Assembly: GCA_049306095.1 (NCBI GenBank)
Contig: JBAQPU010000059.1
Location: 47,379-111,378 of the forward strand
Reading direction: 5' to 3'
Length of the DNA stretch: 64,000 nucleotides
From: UBA2336 sp049306095
GTDB taxonomy: Bacteria > Bacteroidota > Bacteroidia > Cytophagales > Cyclobacteriaceae
The notes below the pieces were generated by a model, which saw only the letters and a list, made by a program, of their open reading frames with translations, ran no database searches and had not been told where the DNA came from. Both the position numbers and the translations under genes were made by a program. The stretch's first letter is position 1, and every line of letters begins with the position of its first letter. This document shows, in pieces, positions 24,413 to 33,106 of the stretch.

Positions 24413-26269
24413 TTATTTTATTAATTCAATAATCGTTGCCGACTTAGCCGGCAGTGAAAGATTCTGCAAGTTAGTGATGGATTCATTGCTAACCACATTT
24501 TTACCTGAACTAAATCCTTTCAGGCGCTCCTGAAAACGCTTGGTGTCAAGTGTTTTTGATTCTTCATTGTTATTCAGGATCACCATTACACTTTCTGAAT
24601 CGTTGTAGCGGAAGTAAACATAGAGGCCATTCTCAGGGATGAAGTGCATGAACTTGCCGGTATGCACAACGGATGTTTTTTTGCGCCAGTTCAATAAAGT
24701 TTTCAGGTAGTTGAACAGTTCATTCTGCTCAGGTGTTCGCCCTGTTTCACTAAACGCATTGGTGGCGTCTGCTTTCCAGCCACCCGGCATATCGGCCCGC
24801 AACGTTCCATGATTACTGGCATCACCCGGCATACCGAGTTCCGCACCATAAAATAGTTGTGGGATTCCGCGTAGGGTGAGCAAAGCCGCCAAGCCCATTT
24901 TTTGTTTGTTGATGTCTCCCTTAACTACGGTGGCAAACCGGCTCAAATCGTGATTATCAAGGAAGATGACATTGTTGAGTGGATTGCTATACGCTACATC
25001 TTGTAAGAGTACATAGTAAATTCTGGCAAGGCCTTCGTCCCATCCATCTTTTTCATTGAAAGCTTTTCCAAAGGCAAAACATAAAGGAAAATCAGTTACA
25101 CTTGGCAAGTTACCTGCATACCCGTCTCTGTTTTTCGAATTCGCCTGGAAGTAGGAGGTTAGCAACACCGGGCTCTCCCAAACCTCACCAACAATATTGA
25201 GGTTGGGATATTCTTCCTTCATCACCTTGCACCACTTAGCCATAAAATCTTTATACGGATACGGATGGGTGTCCATCCGGATACCATCGAGTTGAGCATA
25301 CTCTACCCACCACATGCTGTTTTGAATCAGGTAGGTTGCCAGGTGTGGATTGTGTTGATTGAGATCAGGCATGGAACGATCAAACCATCCCTGTAAAAGT
25401 TTGTCGGTGTCAAACTTCGATGCGTACGGGTCAACCGAAGCGGCAAGCCTGTAGTTTGAACTGGTGTATTCCGGAAATTGATGGATCCAGTCTTTCGCGG
25501 GAAGATCTTTTACAAACCAGTTTTCACTACCGGCATGGTTGAACACCATATCCATCACCACTTTCATTCCTTTATCGTGGCATTTTTTTACCAGGTTAAC
25601 GTACGATTCATTGGTGCCTAATCGAGGGTCTACTTTATAGAAATCAGTAATGGCATAACCGTGGTAACTTGCTACAGGCTGATTATTTTCCTGAACGGGA
25701 TTCAGCCACAAAGCGGTTGCTCCCAAATCCTGAATGTAATCGAGATGATTTTCAATTCCTTTAAGGTCACCACCGTGTCTTCCGAATGGTTCTTGCCTGT
25801 TCGGTTTCTCCACCATGCCTAACCAGTCGTTTGTTTCATCACCATTTGCAAAACGATCGGGCATGATCAGATAAATAACATCGGAGGGATCAAATCCTTT
25901 AAATTGATCGCCAGGTTTTAACCGATTCTTTAATTCGTAATTAACAATACGCTTTTTCTTTTCCCATTGAAATGTAATCGGTACAATTCCAGCTTTGGCC
26001 GTTGGTTGAACGGAAAGGTATAAGAATTGGTAGTTTGGATTTTCAGTTTTATCAATGCGGGTAATTTCAACGCCTTCGTATTTTAATGAAGCAGTAGCAG
26101 CGGCAATGTTTTTTCCGTAGATCAAAACCTGTAACTCGGGGTTCTTCATTCCAACCCACCAAAAAGAAGGCTCTATCCGCTGAATGTCGATCACTTGTTT
26201 TTGGGCGATGCCTGGTGTGCTGAGTAACATCCAAAAAACAAGACAAGAGATAATTGATTTTATAAACAT
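24413..26269 (-). CDS. GH13 alpha-amylase / neopullulanase-cyclomaltodextrinase family
   Basis: A 618-residue exported glycoside hydrolase. A signal peptide ending PGIAQ is followed by an Ig-like N domain (to about residue 120), a TIM barrel with the GH13 regions MDMVFNHAG, GIRMDTHPY (nucleophile Asp), NIVGEVWES (acid Glu) and FLDNHDLSRF (third Asp), and a C-terminal beta domain. Layout matches periplasmic SusA-like enzymes that cut maltodextrins, pullulan or cyclodextrins. No susC/D genes are nearby in the window, so it is not part of a visible polysaccharide locus. Confidence 0.9.
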   Translation of the reverse strand: MFIKSIISCLVFWMLLSTPGIAQKQVIDIQRIEPSFWWVGMKNPELQVLIYGKNIAAATASLKYEGVEITRIDKTENPNYQFLYLSVQPTAKAGIVPITFQWEKKKRIVNYELKNRLKPGDQFKGFDPSDVIYLIMPDRFANGDETNDWLGMVEKPNRQEPFGRHGGDLKGIENHLDYIQDLGATALWLNPVQENNQPVASYHGYAITDFYKVDPRLGTNESYVNLVKKCHDKGMKVVMDMVFNHAGSENWFVKDLPAKDWIHQFPEYTSSNYRLAASVDPYASKFDTDKLLQGWFDRSMPDLNQHNPHLATYLIQNSMWWVEYAQLDGIRMDTHPYPYKDFMAKWCKVMKEEYPNLNIVGEVWESPVLLTSYFQANSKNRDGYAGNLPSVTDFPLCFAFGKAFNEKDGWDEGLARIYYVLLQDVAYSNPLNNVIFLDNHDLSRFATVVKGDINKQKMGLAALLTLRGIPQLFYGAELGMPGDASNHGTLRADMPGGWKADATNAFSETGRTPEQNELFNYLKTLLNWRKKTSVVHTGKFMHFIPENGLYVYFRYNDSESVMVILNNNEESKTLDTKRFQERLKGFSSGKNVVSNESITNLQNLSLPAKSATIIELIK

Positions 26270-26315
26270 GATGCGTAAATTGTTTTAAATGGTATCGAAA
26301 GTAAAGATAGACTTG

Positions 26316-26323
26316 TATTTTTG
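26316..26323 (+). promoter_or_regulatory. Bacteroidota -7 element upstream of the M48 lipoprotein gene
   Basis: TATTTTTG is a perfect match to TAnnTTTG, 14 bp before the ATG at 26338, which implies a leader of only a few bases. No convincing TTTG -33 element was found at the right distance. Confidence 0.4.
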
Positions 26324-26337
26324 TTAAAAAGAAACCT

Positions 26338-27132
26338 ATGCTTAAAAAAGGAATTATTCTGCTTTCTATAACGATTGCATATGCATGCGCCACTGTTCCT
26401 GTTACAGGCCGCAAGCAGTTGAGCCTGATTTCAAACGATGAAATCATTCCCATGGCGGCCACCCAATATCAGGATGTGATTAAGAAGGGGCCGCTCTCAA
26501 CCGATAAAGAGCAAACGGCTTTAGTGAAAAATGTTGGCGTTAAAATTCAGAAAGCTGTTGAGAAATATATGGCCGAGAAGGGATGGTCAGCAGAATTAAA
26601 AGGCTTCGCCTGGGAGTTTAATTTAATCGATGATCCGAAAACAGTAAATGCCTGGTGCATGCCCGGAGGTAAAGTTGCTTTTTACACAGCCATCATGCCA
26701 ATTTGTAAAGATGAAGCCGGAGTGGCTGTGGTGATGGGCCATGAGGTTGCGCATGCTATTGCCAACCACGGACGTGAAAGGATGAGCCAGGGGCTTGCGC
26801 AGCAAATGGGCATGAGTACGCTGGGGGCTGCCATGGGGCAAAACCCGGGCCTGACAAATCAAATATTTATGCAGGCAGTTGGGTATGGTTCGCAGATCGG
26901 GATGCTGAAGTTCTCGCGAACTCATGAGTCGGAAGCAGATAAAATCGGGCTAATTTTTATGGCGATTGCCGGGTATGACCCGCGTGAAGCGCCTAAATTC
27001 TGGGAGAGAATGTCGGCCGGAAGCTCAGGACAAAAACCACCGGAGTGGCTTTCAACACACCCGTCTGACGAAACCCGCATTAAAGACCTCCAGGCTGCTA
27101 TGCCGGAAGCATTGAAATACTACAAACCATAA
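26338..27132 (+). CDS. M48 family zinc metallopeptidase, lipoprotein
   Basis: A 264-residue protein with a lipoprotein-like signal (Cys17 in AYACAT). The M48 site is GHEVAHAIANH (His135, Glu136, His139) with the third ligand in HESEADKIG near residue 200. It resembles the periplasmic peptidases LoiP and BepA that degrade misfolded outer-membrane proteins. ATG at 26338, divergent from the amylase. The next gene (TerB-like) begins 14 bp downstream, so an operon with it is likely. Confidence 0.9.
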   Translation: MLKKGIILLSITIAYACATVPVTGRKQLSLISNDEIIPMAATQYQDVIKKGPLSTDKEQTALVKNVGVKIQKAVEKYMAEKGWSAELKGFAWEFNLIDDPKTVNAWCMPGGKVAFYTAIMPICKDEAGVAVVMGHEVAHAIANHGRERMSQGLAQQMGMSTLGAAMGQNPGLTNQIFMQAVGYGSQIGMLKFSRTHESEADKIGLIFMAIAGYDPREAPKFWERMSAGSSGQKPPEWLSTHPSDETRIKDLQAAMPEALKYYKP

Positions 27133-27146
27133 CTTATTGTACGTTC

Positions 27147-27488
27147 ATGGCTACAGATACAGATATTGAACATTTCAGAAATTTAGTTTCCCTTTCCGCG
27201 GCCGATGGAAAAATTGCCGAGGCTGAGCGGGTTGCCCTTTCTAAAATCGCTTTTGAGAGAGGTATTCCGCTGGACCGGGTCAATGTTATGATTAGCAAGG
27301 CCGGTGAGTACAAGTACCTCATTCCGCAGAATACAAAAGATCGCGAAAAGCAGTTGACGGATATGATTTCCTTTGCTAAAGTTGATGGCGATTTTGCTAA
27401 GGCTGAATTTGACTTGATTCGAATTGTTGCTAACCGCCTCGGGTTTACAAAAAATGAATTACAGGGGTTTATTGACAAGGCACAGTAG
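27147..27488 (+). CDS. TerB-like small protein
   Basis: A 113-residue acidic helical protein with two TerB-type segments: SLSAADGKIAEAERVALSKIA (about residues 14-34) and SFAKVDGDFAKAEFDLIRIVA (about 74-94), each an acidic loop between helices. It lies between the M48 lipoprotein (14 bp) and a HAD hydrolase (22 bp) and is probably co-transcribed with both. Function unknown; metal-linked sensing has been proposed for this fold. Confidence 0.7.
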   Translation: MATDTDIEHFRNLVSLSAADGKIAEAERVALSKIAFERGIPLDRVNVMISKAGEYKYLIPQNTKDREKQLTDMISFAKVDGDFAKAEFDLIRIVANRLGFTKNELQGFIDKAQ

Positions 27489-27510
27489 TTCATTACCTGC
27501 ACATTCACGC

Positions 27511-28125
27511 ATGACAAACTCAACTGACACCATCATTTTTGATTTAGGTGCCGTACTGATTGATTGGAATCCACGATACCTGTATCGCAAAATTTTTAAA
27601 ACCGAAGAGGAGATCGACTGGTTCCTTGAGAATATCTGTACCCACGATTGGAATGAAAAGCAGGATGCCGGCCGGTCATTTGAAGAAGCAACCAATGAGT
27701 TGTTAGCGCTTCACCCCGCACATGAAACTGCCATTCGCGCATGGTATGGTCGTTGGCAGGAAACCATCAGCGGGCCTATCCATGAAACAGTTGATATTTT
27801 TAAGAAACTTCGGGAAAGTAATCGCTTTAAGTTTTACGGACTTACTAATTGGTCGGCTGAAACTTTTCCATGGGCGTTGGAGCAGTTTGATTTTTTACAC
27901 TGGTTTGATGGCATTGTCGTTTCAGGCGTTGAAAAAACGAGGAAGCCTTTTCCGGAATTTTTTCAAATTTTGTTTGATCGATACCGGGTTAATCCGGGCC
28001 GTGCACTATTCATTGACGATAACCTTCGAAATATTGAAGGCGGGCGAGCGTTGGGGCTTCCCGGCATTCACTTTCGTTCGCCTGACCAGTTGCGAACTGA
28101 GTTGCAAATACTACAACTGATTTAA
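27511..28125 (+). CDS. HAD superfamily hydrolase (subfamily IA)
   Basis: A 204-residue HAD-like phosphatase: motif I IIFDLGAVLIDW (nucleophile Asp), motif II GLTNWS, motif III Lys in EKTRKPFPEF, motif IV FIDDNLRNIEGG. This pattern is that of the YihX/epoxide-hydrolase-N type of subfamily IA, phosphatases of small sugar or nucleotide phosphates. In motif I the usual second Asp (DxD) is replaced by Gly (DLG), as in YihX-like members. ATG at 27511 (MTNSTDT) is chosen over a longer frame that would overlap the previous gene. Confidence 0.85.
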   Translation: MTNSTDTIIFDLGAVLIDWNPRYLYRKIFKTEEEIDWFLENICTHDWNEKQDAGRSFEEATNELLALHPAHETAIRAWYGRWQETISGPIHETVDIFKKLRESNRFKFYGLTNWSAETFPWALEQFDFLHWFDGIVVSGVEKTRKPFPEFFQILFDRYRVNPGRALFIDDNLRNIEGGRALGLPGIHFRSPDQLRTELQILQLI

Positions 28126-28178
28126 ACCGGGTATTTCAGTAAAGATTAAAATTCGTTCACCAAAAATCCCCAATTCGC

Positions 28179-28988
28179 TTATTTCTTCTTATTAAAATCA
28201 CGAAGCTTGATTTCAGTGAGCTTTCGTTTTGTATCCATCGGAAAATCACCATTCATCATCCAATCGTAGTAGGAGGGTTCATCTTTTAACACTGCTGTTA
28301 CTGTTTTGCCTTTATGCTTTCCGAAATTGATTACTTCCTCGCCTTTATTATTAAGCACCATCCTTCCGGCCAGGTCCACCAACGATTCAGATACCAACTT
28401 TGAAAGAACATCCATGTCGTTTTTTATCTCTCCAATTTTCTTACCCAGTCCATCTGTTACGTTCTCACCTTCGTATTTCGCAACCTGTGCCAGCAACACT
28501 TCCATCGATGCCTCTGTATCCGCTTCTGCGCTGTGAGAGTTGGTTAGTTCTTTATTTACATAAAATTTGTATGCTGCAGAGAGCGTCCGCTTCTCCATGA
28601 GGTGGAAAATTTTCTGAGAATCGATAATTTTCTTGCGACTGTAGTCGAACTCAACTTCTGCTCGCAAAAATTCTTCTACCAGCATCGGAATGTCAAACTT
28701 CAAAATGTTAAAGCCCGATAGGTCAGCACCTTCCATAAATTTAGCATACTCCTTTGCAACTTCTTTGAAAAGCGGCTTGCCCTGTACATCGTCATTGGTG
28801 ATGCCGTGGATGGCGGTTGATTCCGGTGGAATAGGGACACCAGGATTTACCACGTTTGATTTTGTTTGCGTTTCACCGGTTGGCATCAGTTTGATCACTG
28901 CTATTTCAATAATCCGGTCAGTTGTGATATTGGTTCCGGTTGTTTCAAGATCAAAAAAGCAAAGCGGGTTACGCAGGTTGAGCTTCAT
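28179..28988 (-). CDS. 3'-5' exonuclease, DEDDh (DnaQ-like)
   Basis: A 269-residue protein. The exonuclease domain at residues 1-175 has FFDLETTGT (Asp13, Glu15), IHGITNDDV, GFNILKFDIPML and HSAEADTEASMEVL (His and final Asp). A C-terminal segment of about 90 residues contains a GKHKGKTV motif and YYDWMMNGDFP, a small domain often seen attached to exonucleases in this phylum. It may act as a proofreading subunit or in repair; it is not joined to a polymerase. It lies 23 bp downstream of mpl. Confidence 0.88.
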   Translation of the reverse strand: MKLNLRNPLCFFDLETTGTNITTDRIIEIAVIKLMPTGETQTKSNVVNPGVPIPPESTAIHGITNDDVQGKPLFKEVAKEYAKFMEGADLSGFNILKFDIPMLVEEFLRAEVEFDYSRKKIIDSQKIFHLMEKRTLSAAYKFYVNKELTNSHSAEADTEASMEVLLAQVAKYEGENVTDGLGKKIGEIKNDMDVLSKLVSESLVDLAGRMVLNNKGEEVINFGKHKGKTVTAVLKDEPSYYDWMMNGDFPMDTKRKLTEIKLRDFNKKK

Positions 28989-29011
28989 AAAAATTTATTT
29001 GAGCGATTAGG

Positions 29012-30376
29012 TTATGCCAGAATTTTGTCGGCTAATGCGTTAACACTGAGTCCGCCAAAGTCGCCTGAACTCATCATCAAAAGGTTCTTGTTCTTCCAGT
29101 TCTGGGAAGTCAGGAAATTTTCTAGCTGCCCTGAATTATTGAAAACCTGTAACGAAGGGTTTGCAAAGGCACTCTTAATGTCACTTTCAGTGAGTGGGTC
29201 AAGGTTTTTGGCTTTCAGTTTATCCGGATTAAAATAGACAATGGCACTGCTTATCCCTTTCAGTGAATCTTTATACTGAGGTAAATAATTTTTGTTGAGA
29301 CTACTATAGGTGTGAAGTTCCAGGCATGCTACCGTATCGCGGTTGGGGTACATGTCTTTAACTGCCTTTACACTTGCTTTCACCTTGGAAGGGGCGTGGG
29401 CAAAATCTTTAAAAACAATTGTAGAGTTATTCTCTTTTAGTTTTTCCAGTCGGCCGGAGGCGCCCTCAAAACTTGAAATAGCCTGGTAAAACTGCTCGTT
29501 TGAAATTCCAATGCGCTTCAGTAGTTCTTTGGCTGCGCTGATGTTCTGTAAGTTATGGGTTCCGAAAATTTGAATAGGCACGCGTTCTTTTCCGTTGATC
29601 AGATATTCTTTACCATTTTCAGCGAGGTGTGAATGGGCTTTATAACCCACACTGACGACATCGGTGCGTTGTTTATTGCCAACGATCCCCACCATGGTAT
29701 CGGATTCGCAAAAAATCAGGATGCCGCTCTTAGGGGTCTGATCAGCAAACAGGTCGAACTGCTTTAAATATTCTTCCTCGGTTGGAAAAACATTAGCGTG
29801 GTCCCACGCTACCCCGCTGATGACACCAATATGATGCTGATAGCGGAGAAATTTTGGTGTTCTATCAAGTGCTGAGCACAGGTATTCGTCACCTTCAATA
29901 ATAATGATGGGTGCGTCTGAAAGTCGCACATTGTTTTCAATTCCTTTGATCCTGGCACCAATAACGTAATCGAACGAACGTTTGAAGTAATTCAATACGT
30001 GCACGACAATTCCGGTAATGGTTGTTTTACCATGACTTCCGGCAATAACAATACGTTGTTTATCAATGGAGTATTGATAGATGAACTCGGGGAAGGAAGT
30101 GATTTTCAGGCCAAGCTCCTGAGCTTTTAATAATTCCGGATTGTCCTTCCGGGCATGCATGCCCAGGATAACCACATCTATATCGCTTGTAATGTTCTCA
30201 GTATTCCAGCCTTCCTTGCGGGGAAGTAACCCGTGTTTTTGAAGAGCCGAGTGTGAGGGTTCAAAGATCTCATCATCCGAACCGGTAACAGTATGGCCTG
30301 CCTGTTTTAAAGCAATGGCCAGGTTGTGCATAACACTGCCACCGATGGCAATGAAGTGGATTTTCTGGAGCTTCAC
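29012..30376 (-). CDS. mpl: UDP-N-acetylmuramate:L-alanyl-gamma-D-glutamyl-meso-DAP ligase
   Basis: A 454-residue Mur ligase. It has an N-terminal Rossmann domain HFIAIGGSVMHNLAIAL, the ATP-binding AGSHGKTTITG near residue 112, IIEGDEY, and FGTHNLQNISAA with DFAHAPSK near residues 325-330. These are the Mpl-type features. It reattaches recycled murein tripeptide to UDP-MurNAc in the cytoplasm, bypassing de novo steps that depend on DapA-derived DAP. GTG at 30376 is the start; an in-frame stop lies 6 bp upstream. Confidence 0.93.
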   Translation of the reverse strand: MKLQKIHFIAIGGSVMHNLAIALKQAGHTVTGSDDEIFEPSHSALQKHGLLPRKEGWNTENITSDIDVVILGMHARKDNPELLKAQELGLKITSFPEFIYQYSIDKQRIVIAGSHGKTTITGIVVHVLNYFKRSFDYVIGARIKGIENNVRLSDAPIIIIEGDEYLCSALDRTPKFLRYQHHIGVISGVAWDHANVFPTEEEYLKQFDLFADQTPKSGILIFCESDTMVGIVGNKQRTDVVSVGYKAHSHLAENGKEYLINGKERVPIQIFGTHNLQNISAAKELLKRIGISNEQFYQAISSFEGASGRLEKLKENNSTIVFKDFAHAPSKVKASVKAVKDMYPNRDTVACLELHTYSSLNKNYLPQYKDSLKGISSAIVYFNPDKLKAKNLDPLTESDIKSAFANPSLQVFNNSGQLENFLTSQNWKNKNLLMMSSGDFGGLSVNALADKILA

Positions 30377-30706
30377 AGGCGTTCAACGGTTTTCTTGGCT
30401 AAAATAAATCAAATTGTTGGTTGTCTGCAATTTCAATCATGATTTTGGGGAAAGAATTGATCAGGAAATTTCCATCTTGTTGTTCTTCAAGGGGATGCCA
30501 TCCGGTGGGCTGTTTCAAAGATATGCTACCAGAAAAAAACCGTCAACTTCTGTCGCGGCTGAGCATAATAAACTTTTTGGTGAATTTTTATGCACAACTT
30601 TGCTGTTTATTCTTTGTGCACAAGTTGTGTATCTAATTTTTAAAAACAGGGTTGCTCTTATTTAGGTTTGTCGCCTTAAATAAGCAACAATTCCAGCAAC
30701 CACAGT
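30377..30706. other. Divergent intergenic region mpl / dnaB
   Basis: A 330-bp gap containing both promoters. TAGGTTTG at 30663-30670 matches the -7 element for dnaB. Just upstream lies an inverted-repeat cluster (30588-30629, listed separately). A short overlapping ORF here has no protein-like features and is not annotated. Confidence 0.5.
30588..30629. promoter_or_regulatory. DnaA-box-like word and inverted repeats upstream of dnaB
   Basis: TTATGCACA (30588-30596) fits the DnaA box consensus TTWTNCACA. TTGTGCACAA (30614-30623) is a perfect palindrome and a near match. CACAACTT (30593-30600) and AAGTTGTG (30622-30629) form an 8-bp inverted repeat around it. They lie about 35 bp upstream of the TAGGTTTG element, a sensible place for an operator. 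Confidence 0.35.
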
Positions 30707-32218
30707 ATGGAGCAAGGCCGGTCAACGTCATTACGAGTCAGTAACAAGTCTGCAAAACTTTTGCCGAGAGACATCTCCGAAAGTATAGGCAAGTTGCCGC
30801 CTCAGGCGCTTGATCTGGAAGAAGCAGTGTTAGGTGCGCTTATGTTAGAAAAGAGCGCCCTTAACGCTGTTGTTGAATTTTTAAAACCCGAACATTTCTA
30901 TTCAGAGGCGCACCGCGAAATCTATAATGCTATCATCCAGCTCTTTAAGAGTTCAGAGCCGGTGGATATGCGTACAGTGGTGAATGAACTGCGCAAGGAA
31001 GGAAAGATTGAACTGGTAGGAGGCGCATATTACATTGCTGAACTGACTTCAAAAGTTAGCTCGGCTGCCAATATCGAATATCACGCGCGGGTGGTTATTG
31101 AAATGGCGATCAAGCGCGACTTAATTCAGATTGCCTCGCAGGTGCATCAGGATGCCTATGAGGACACCACCGATGTGTTTGAGCTCCTGGACAAAACGGA
31201 ACAATCCATTTTTGCCATCTCTGATTCAAACCTGCGCAAGAACTACGATAACATGCGTAACCTCATGTATCGCGCCATCCAGGAACTTCAGAAACTGAAA
31301 GAACATAAAGACGGGCTTACAGGTGTGCCTTCTGGTTTCACCGCCCTTGACCGGATGACTTCAGGCTGGCAGAATTCGGACCTGGTGATTATTGCAGCGC
31401 GCCCGGGTATGGGTAAGACTGCGTTTGTGGTTTCGGCTATGCGTAATGCTGCCGTTGACTTCAAGCGGCCGGTGGCAATTTTTTCATTGGAGATGGCCTC
31501 TGTCCAACTTGTGAACAGGATGATTTCTGCAGAAGCAGAACTGGAAGGAGAGAAGATCCGCAAAGGACAACTGGCCGATTTCGAGTGGCAACAGTTGGTG
31601 CATAAAACAAACCGGCTTTCGTCAGCTCCTATTTTTATTGATGATACTCCGGCACTTTCTATTCTTGAATTGCGTGCCAAGTGCAGACGATTGAAGGCTG
31701 AGCACAACATTCAGTTGGTAATTGTCGATTACCTGCAACTGATGCGTGGCGACAGTGCAGGCAATCGCGAACAAGAAATTGCCTCCATTTCACGCGCACT
31801 CAAAGGAATTGCCAAAGAACTGGAAGTGCCTGTGCTTGCGCTCTCGCAGTTAAGTCGTGGTGTGGAAACCCGTGGTGGAGATAAGCGCCCGCAGCTATCC
31901 GACTTGCGTGAATCGGGCTCCATCGAACAAGATGCCGATATTGTGATGTTCCTCTATCGCCCTGAATATTACAAGATTTCGGTTGACGAGGAAGGACTGC
32001 CTACCCAAGGCATGGGCGAAGTAATCATTGCCAAGCACCGGAACGGCTCAACCGGAACGGTAAAACTGAAATTCATTGGCAAGTACACCAAGTTTGCTGA
32101 TTTCGATGCGCCAATGGTGAACGATAATCCGTTCTCGGGAATGATTACGCGCGAAAGCCGCCTGAACCGTCCTGACGAAGATGCGCCTGCACCGGATGGC
32201 GATGATATTCCGTTTTGA
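30707..32218 (+). CDS. dnaB: Replicative DNA helicase DnaB
   Basis: A 503-residue DnaB. The N-terminal primase-interacting domain begins LPPQALDLEEAVLGALML; the RecA-like domain has Walker A ARPGMGKTAF near residue 230, Walker B VIVDYLQLM, and LSQLSRGVETR with LRESGSIEQDAD for DNA loops and the arginine finger. It unwinds DNA at the replication fork as a hexamer. The last residues, DGDDIPF, repeat the acidic tip of single-stranded DNA-binding protein (SSB). No intein. Start ATG at 30707. Confidence 0.97.
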   Translation: MEQGRSTSLRVSNKSAKLLPRDISESIGKLPPQALDLEEAVLGALMLEKSALNAVVEFLKPEHFYSEAHREIYNAIIQLFKSSEPVDMRTVVNELRKEGKIELVGGAYYIAELTSKVSSAANIEYHARVVIEMAIKRDLIQIASQVHQDAYEDTTDVFELLDKTEQSIFAISDSNLRKNYDNMRNLMYRAIQELQKLKEHKDGLTGVPSGFTALDRMTSGWQNSDLVIIAARPGMGKTAFVVSAMRNAAVDFKRPVAIFSLEMASVQLVNRMISAEAELEGEKIRKGQLADFEWQQLVHKTNRLSSAPIFIDDTPALSILELRAKCRRLKAEHNIQLVIVDYLQLMRGDSAGNREQEIASISRALKGIAKELEVPVLALSQLSRGVETRGGDKRPQLSDLRESGSIEQDADIVMFLYRPEYYKISVDEEGLPTQGMGEVIIAKHRNGSTGTVKLKFIGKYTKFADFDAPMVNDNPFSGMITRESRLNRPDEDAPAPDGDDIPF

Positions 32219-32281
32219 GAAAATGAAATGATATCTAAGTTAAAGTAATAAGACTGGAAATTCCAAGTAGATAATTCCTGA

Positions 32282-32755
32282 TCAAATAAGAGTTTCGGCC
32301 ACGTAGAAAAGACAAAAGAGACCTAGTAAAATTGAGATTGACGATATATTTCCTAGGTCAAATTTGATTGCAATAATGGTAGTGAGTATCAGTGCAATAA
32401 AGCCAGCGACAGAGTACCATGAGCTTTGCTTAAGTTTCTTAAACATTCCGTCCTCTTTGTAGTTGAGGCGGTAAGCGCCTCCAAAGAAGAAAGGAATGAA
32501 CCATGCAACAAAGAATAGGAACTTCTGATGAAGAGGAAGCGGTATGGTTGCATTCTCTAAGACAATAATTTTTTTTGTCTCTTTGTTGTGAGTAAAATCG
32601 GTCACAGTTTCAGGTGAGAGATCTCGTTTTTTCAGTTCTTCCTTAGCTGCATCAATTGCTTCTGGTCTAGCCTCATTTTTGTAAATGATATCAAGTAGTT
32701 TTTGATCTGAAAATTTAGTGTATCGCTGAGCAAGTTCTTGTTTGGAAGGCAACAT
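32282..32755 (-). CDS. Hypothetical protein with C-terminal membrane helices
   Basis: A 157-residue protein: a soluble N-terminal half with a repeat-like helix (YTKFSDQKLLDIIYKNEA, AIDAAKEELKKRD), then three to four hydrophobic segments (from about residues 75-95, 110-130 and 135-157). Family not recognised. It is a lone minus-strand gene convergent with dnaB. ATG at 32755. Confidence 0.55.
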   Translation of the reverse strand: MLPSKQELAQRYTKFSDQKLLDIIYKNEARPEAIDAAKEELKKRDLSPETVTDFTHNKETKKIIVLENATIPLPLHQKFLFFVAWFIPFFFGGAYRLNYKEDGMFKKLKQSSWYSVAGFIALILTTIIAIKFDLGNISSISILLGLFCLFYVAETLI

Positions 32756-33106
32756 GGAAAAGTGATTTATTATTAAACCATAAATTTATTGTAATCTTTT
32801 TTCTTTTTTTAGTCTTTGTTGGTACTTCTCACCAATAACCTCATTCAACACCTTTTGTGCAAACTAGTGCGGGTCGTGCTGCCCGATTCACTGGAGCGGC
32901 TATATAAATTGTATGGTCGCACGAATGAGGATAGGTGAGGTATTAGTTGGGAGAGGTTTTGCTTCATCAAAGTAATACATTATTAACAAGTCAATTCGAA
33001 TGAGCAAAGTGAGTGGAAATCTCTTAATTGAGGGTACCGAAGACGAGACCTCTTGCGTATGCTTGATCTGGCATATTTATCTCAACTTTTTCTATCTTAC
33101 CTCTCC
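32756..33106. other. Intergenic region upstream of the GMC oxidoreductase
   Basis: A 351-bp divergent gap. One frame around 32820-32940 reads like the tail of a protein (ending LYGRTNEDR then stop) but has no ATG and is only about 40 codons long, so it is either a gene remnant or chance. No terminator, tRNA or clear promoter seen. Confidence 0.4.

Noticed and set aside
30414..30665. 83-codon ORF in the mpl-dnaB gap
   Set aside because: Low-complexity, overlapping another ORF in a second frame, no protein-like pattern; it is within the promoter region of dnaB.
32820..32940. Possible end of a gene (…LYGRTNEDR stop) upstream of the GMC gene
   Set aside because: No ATG, about 40 codons, no recognisable family; could be a remnant but is not supported enough to annotate.
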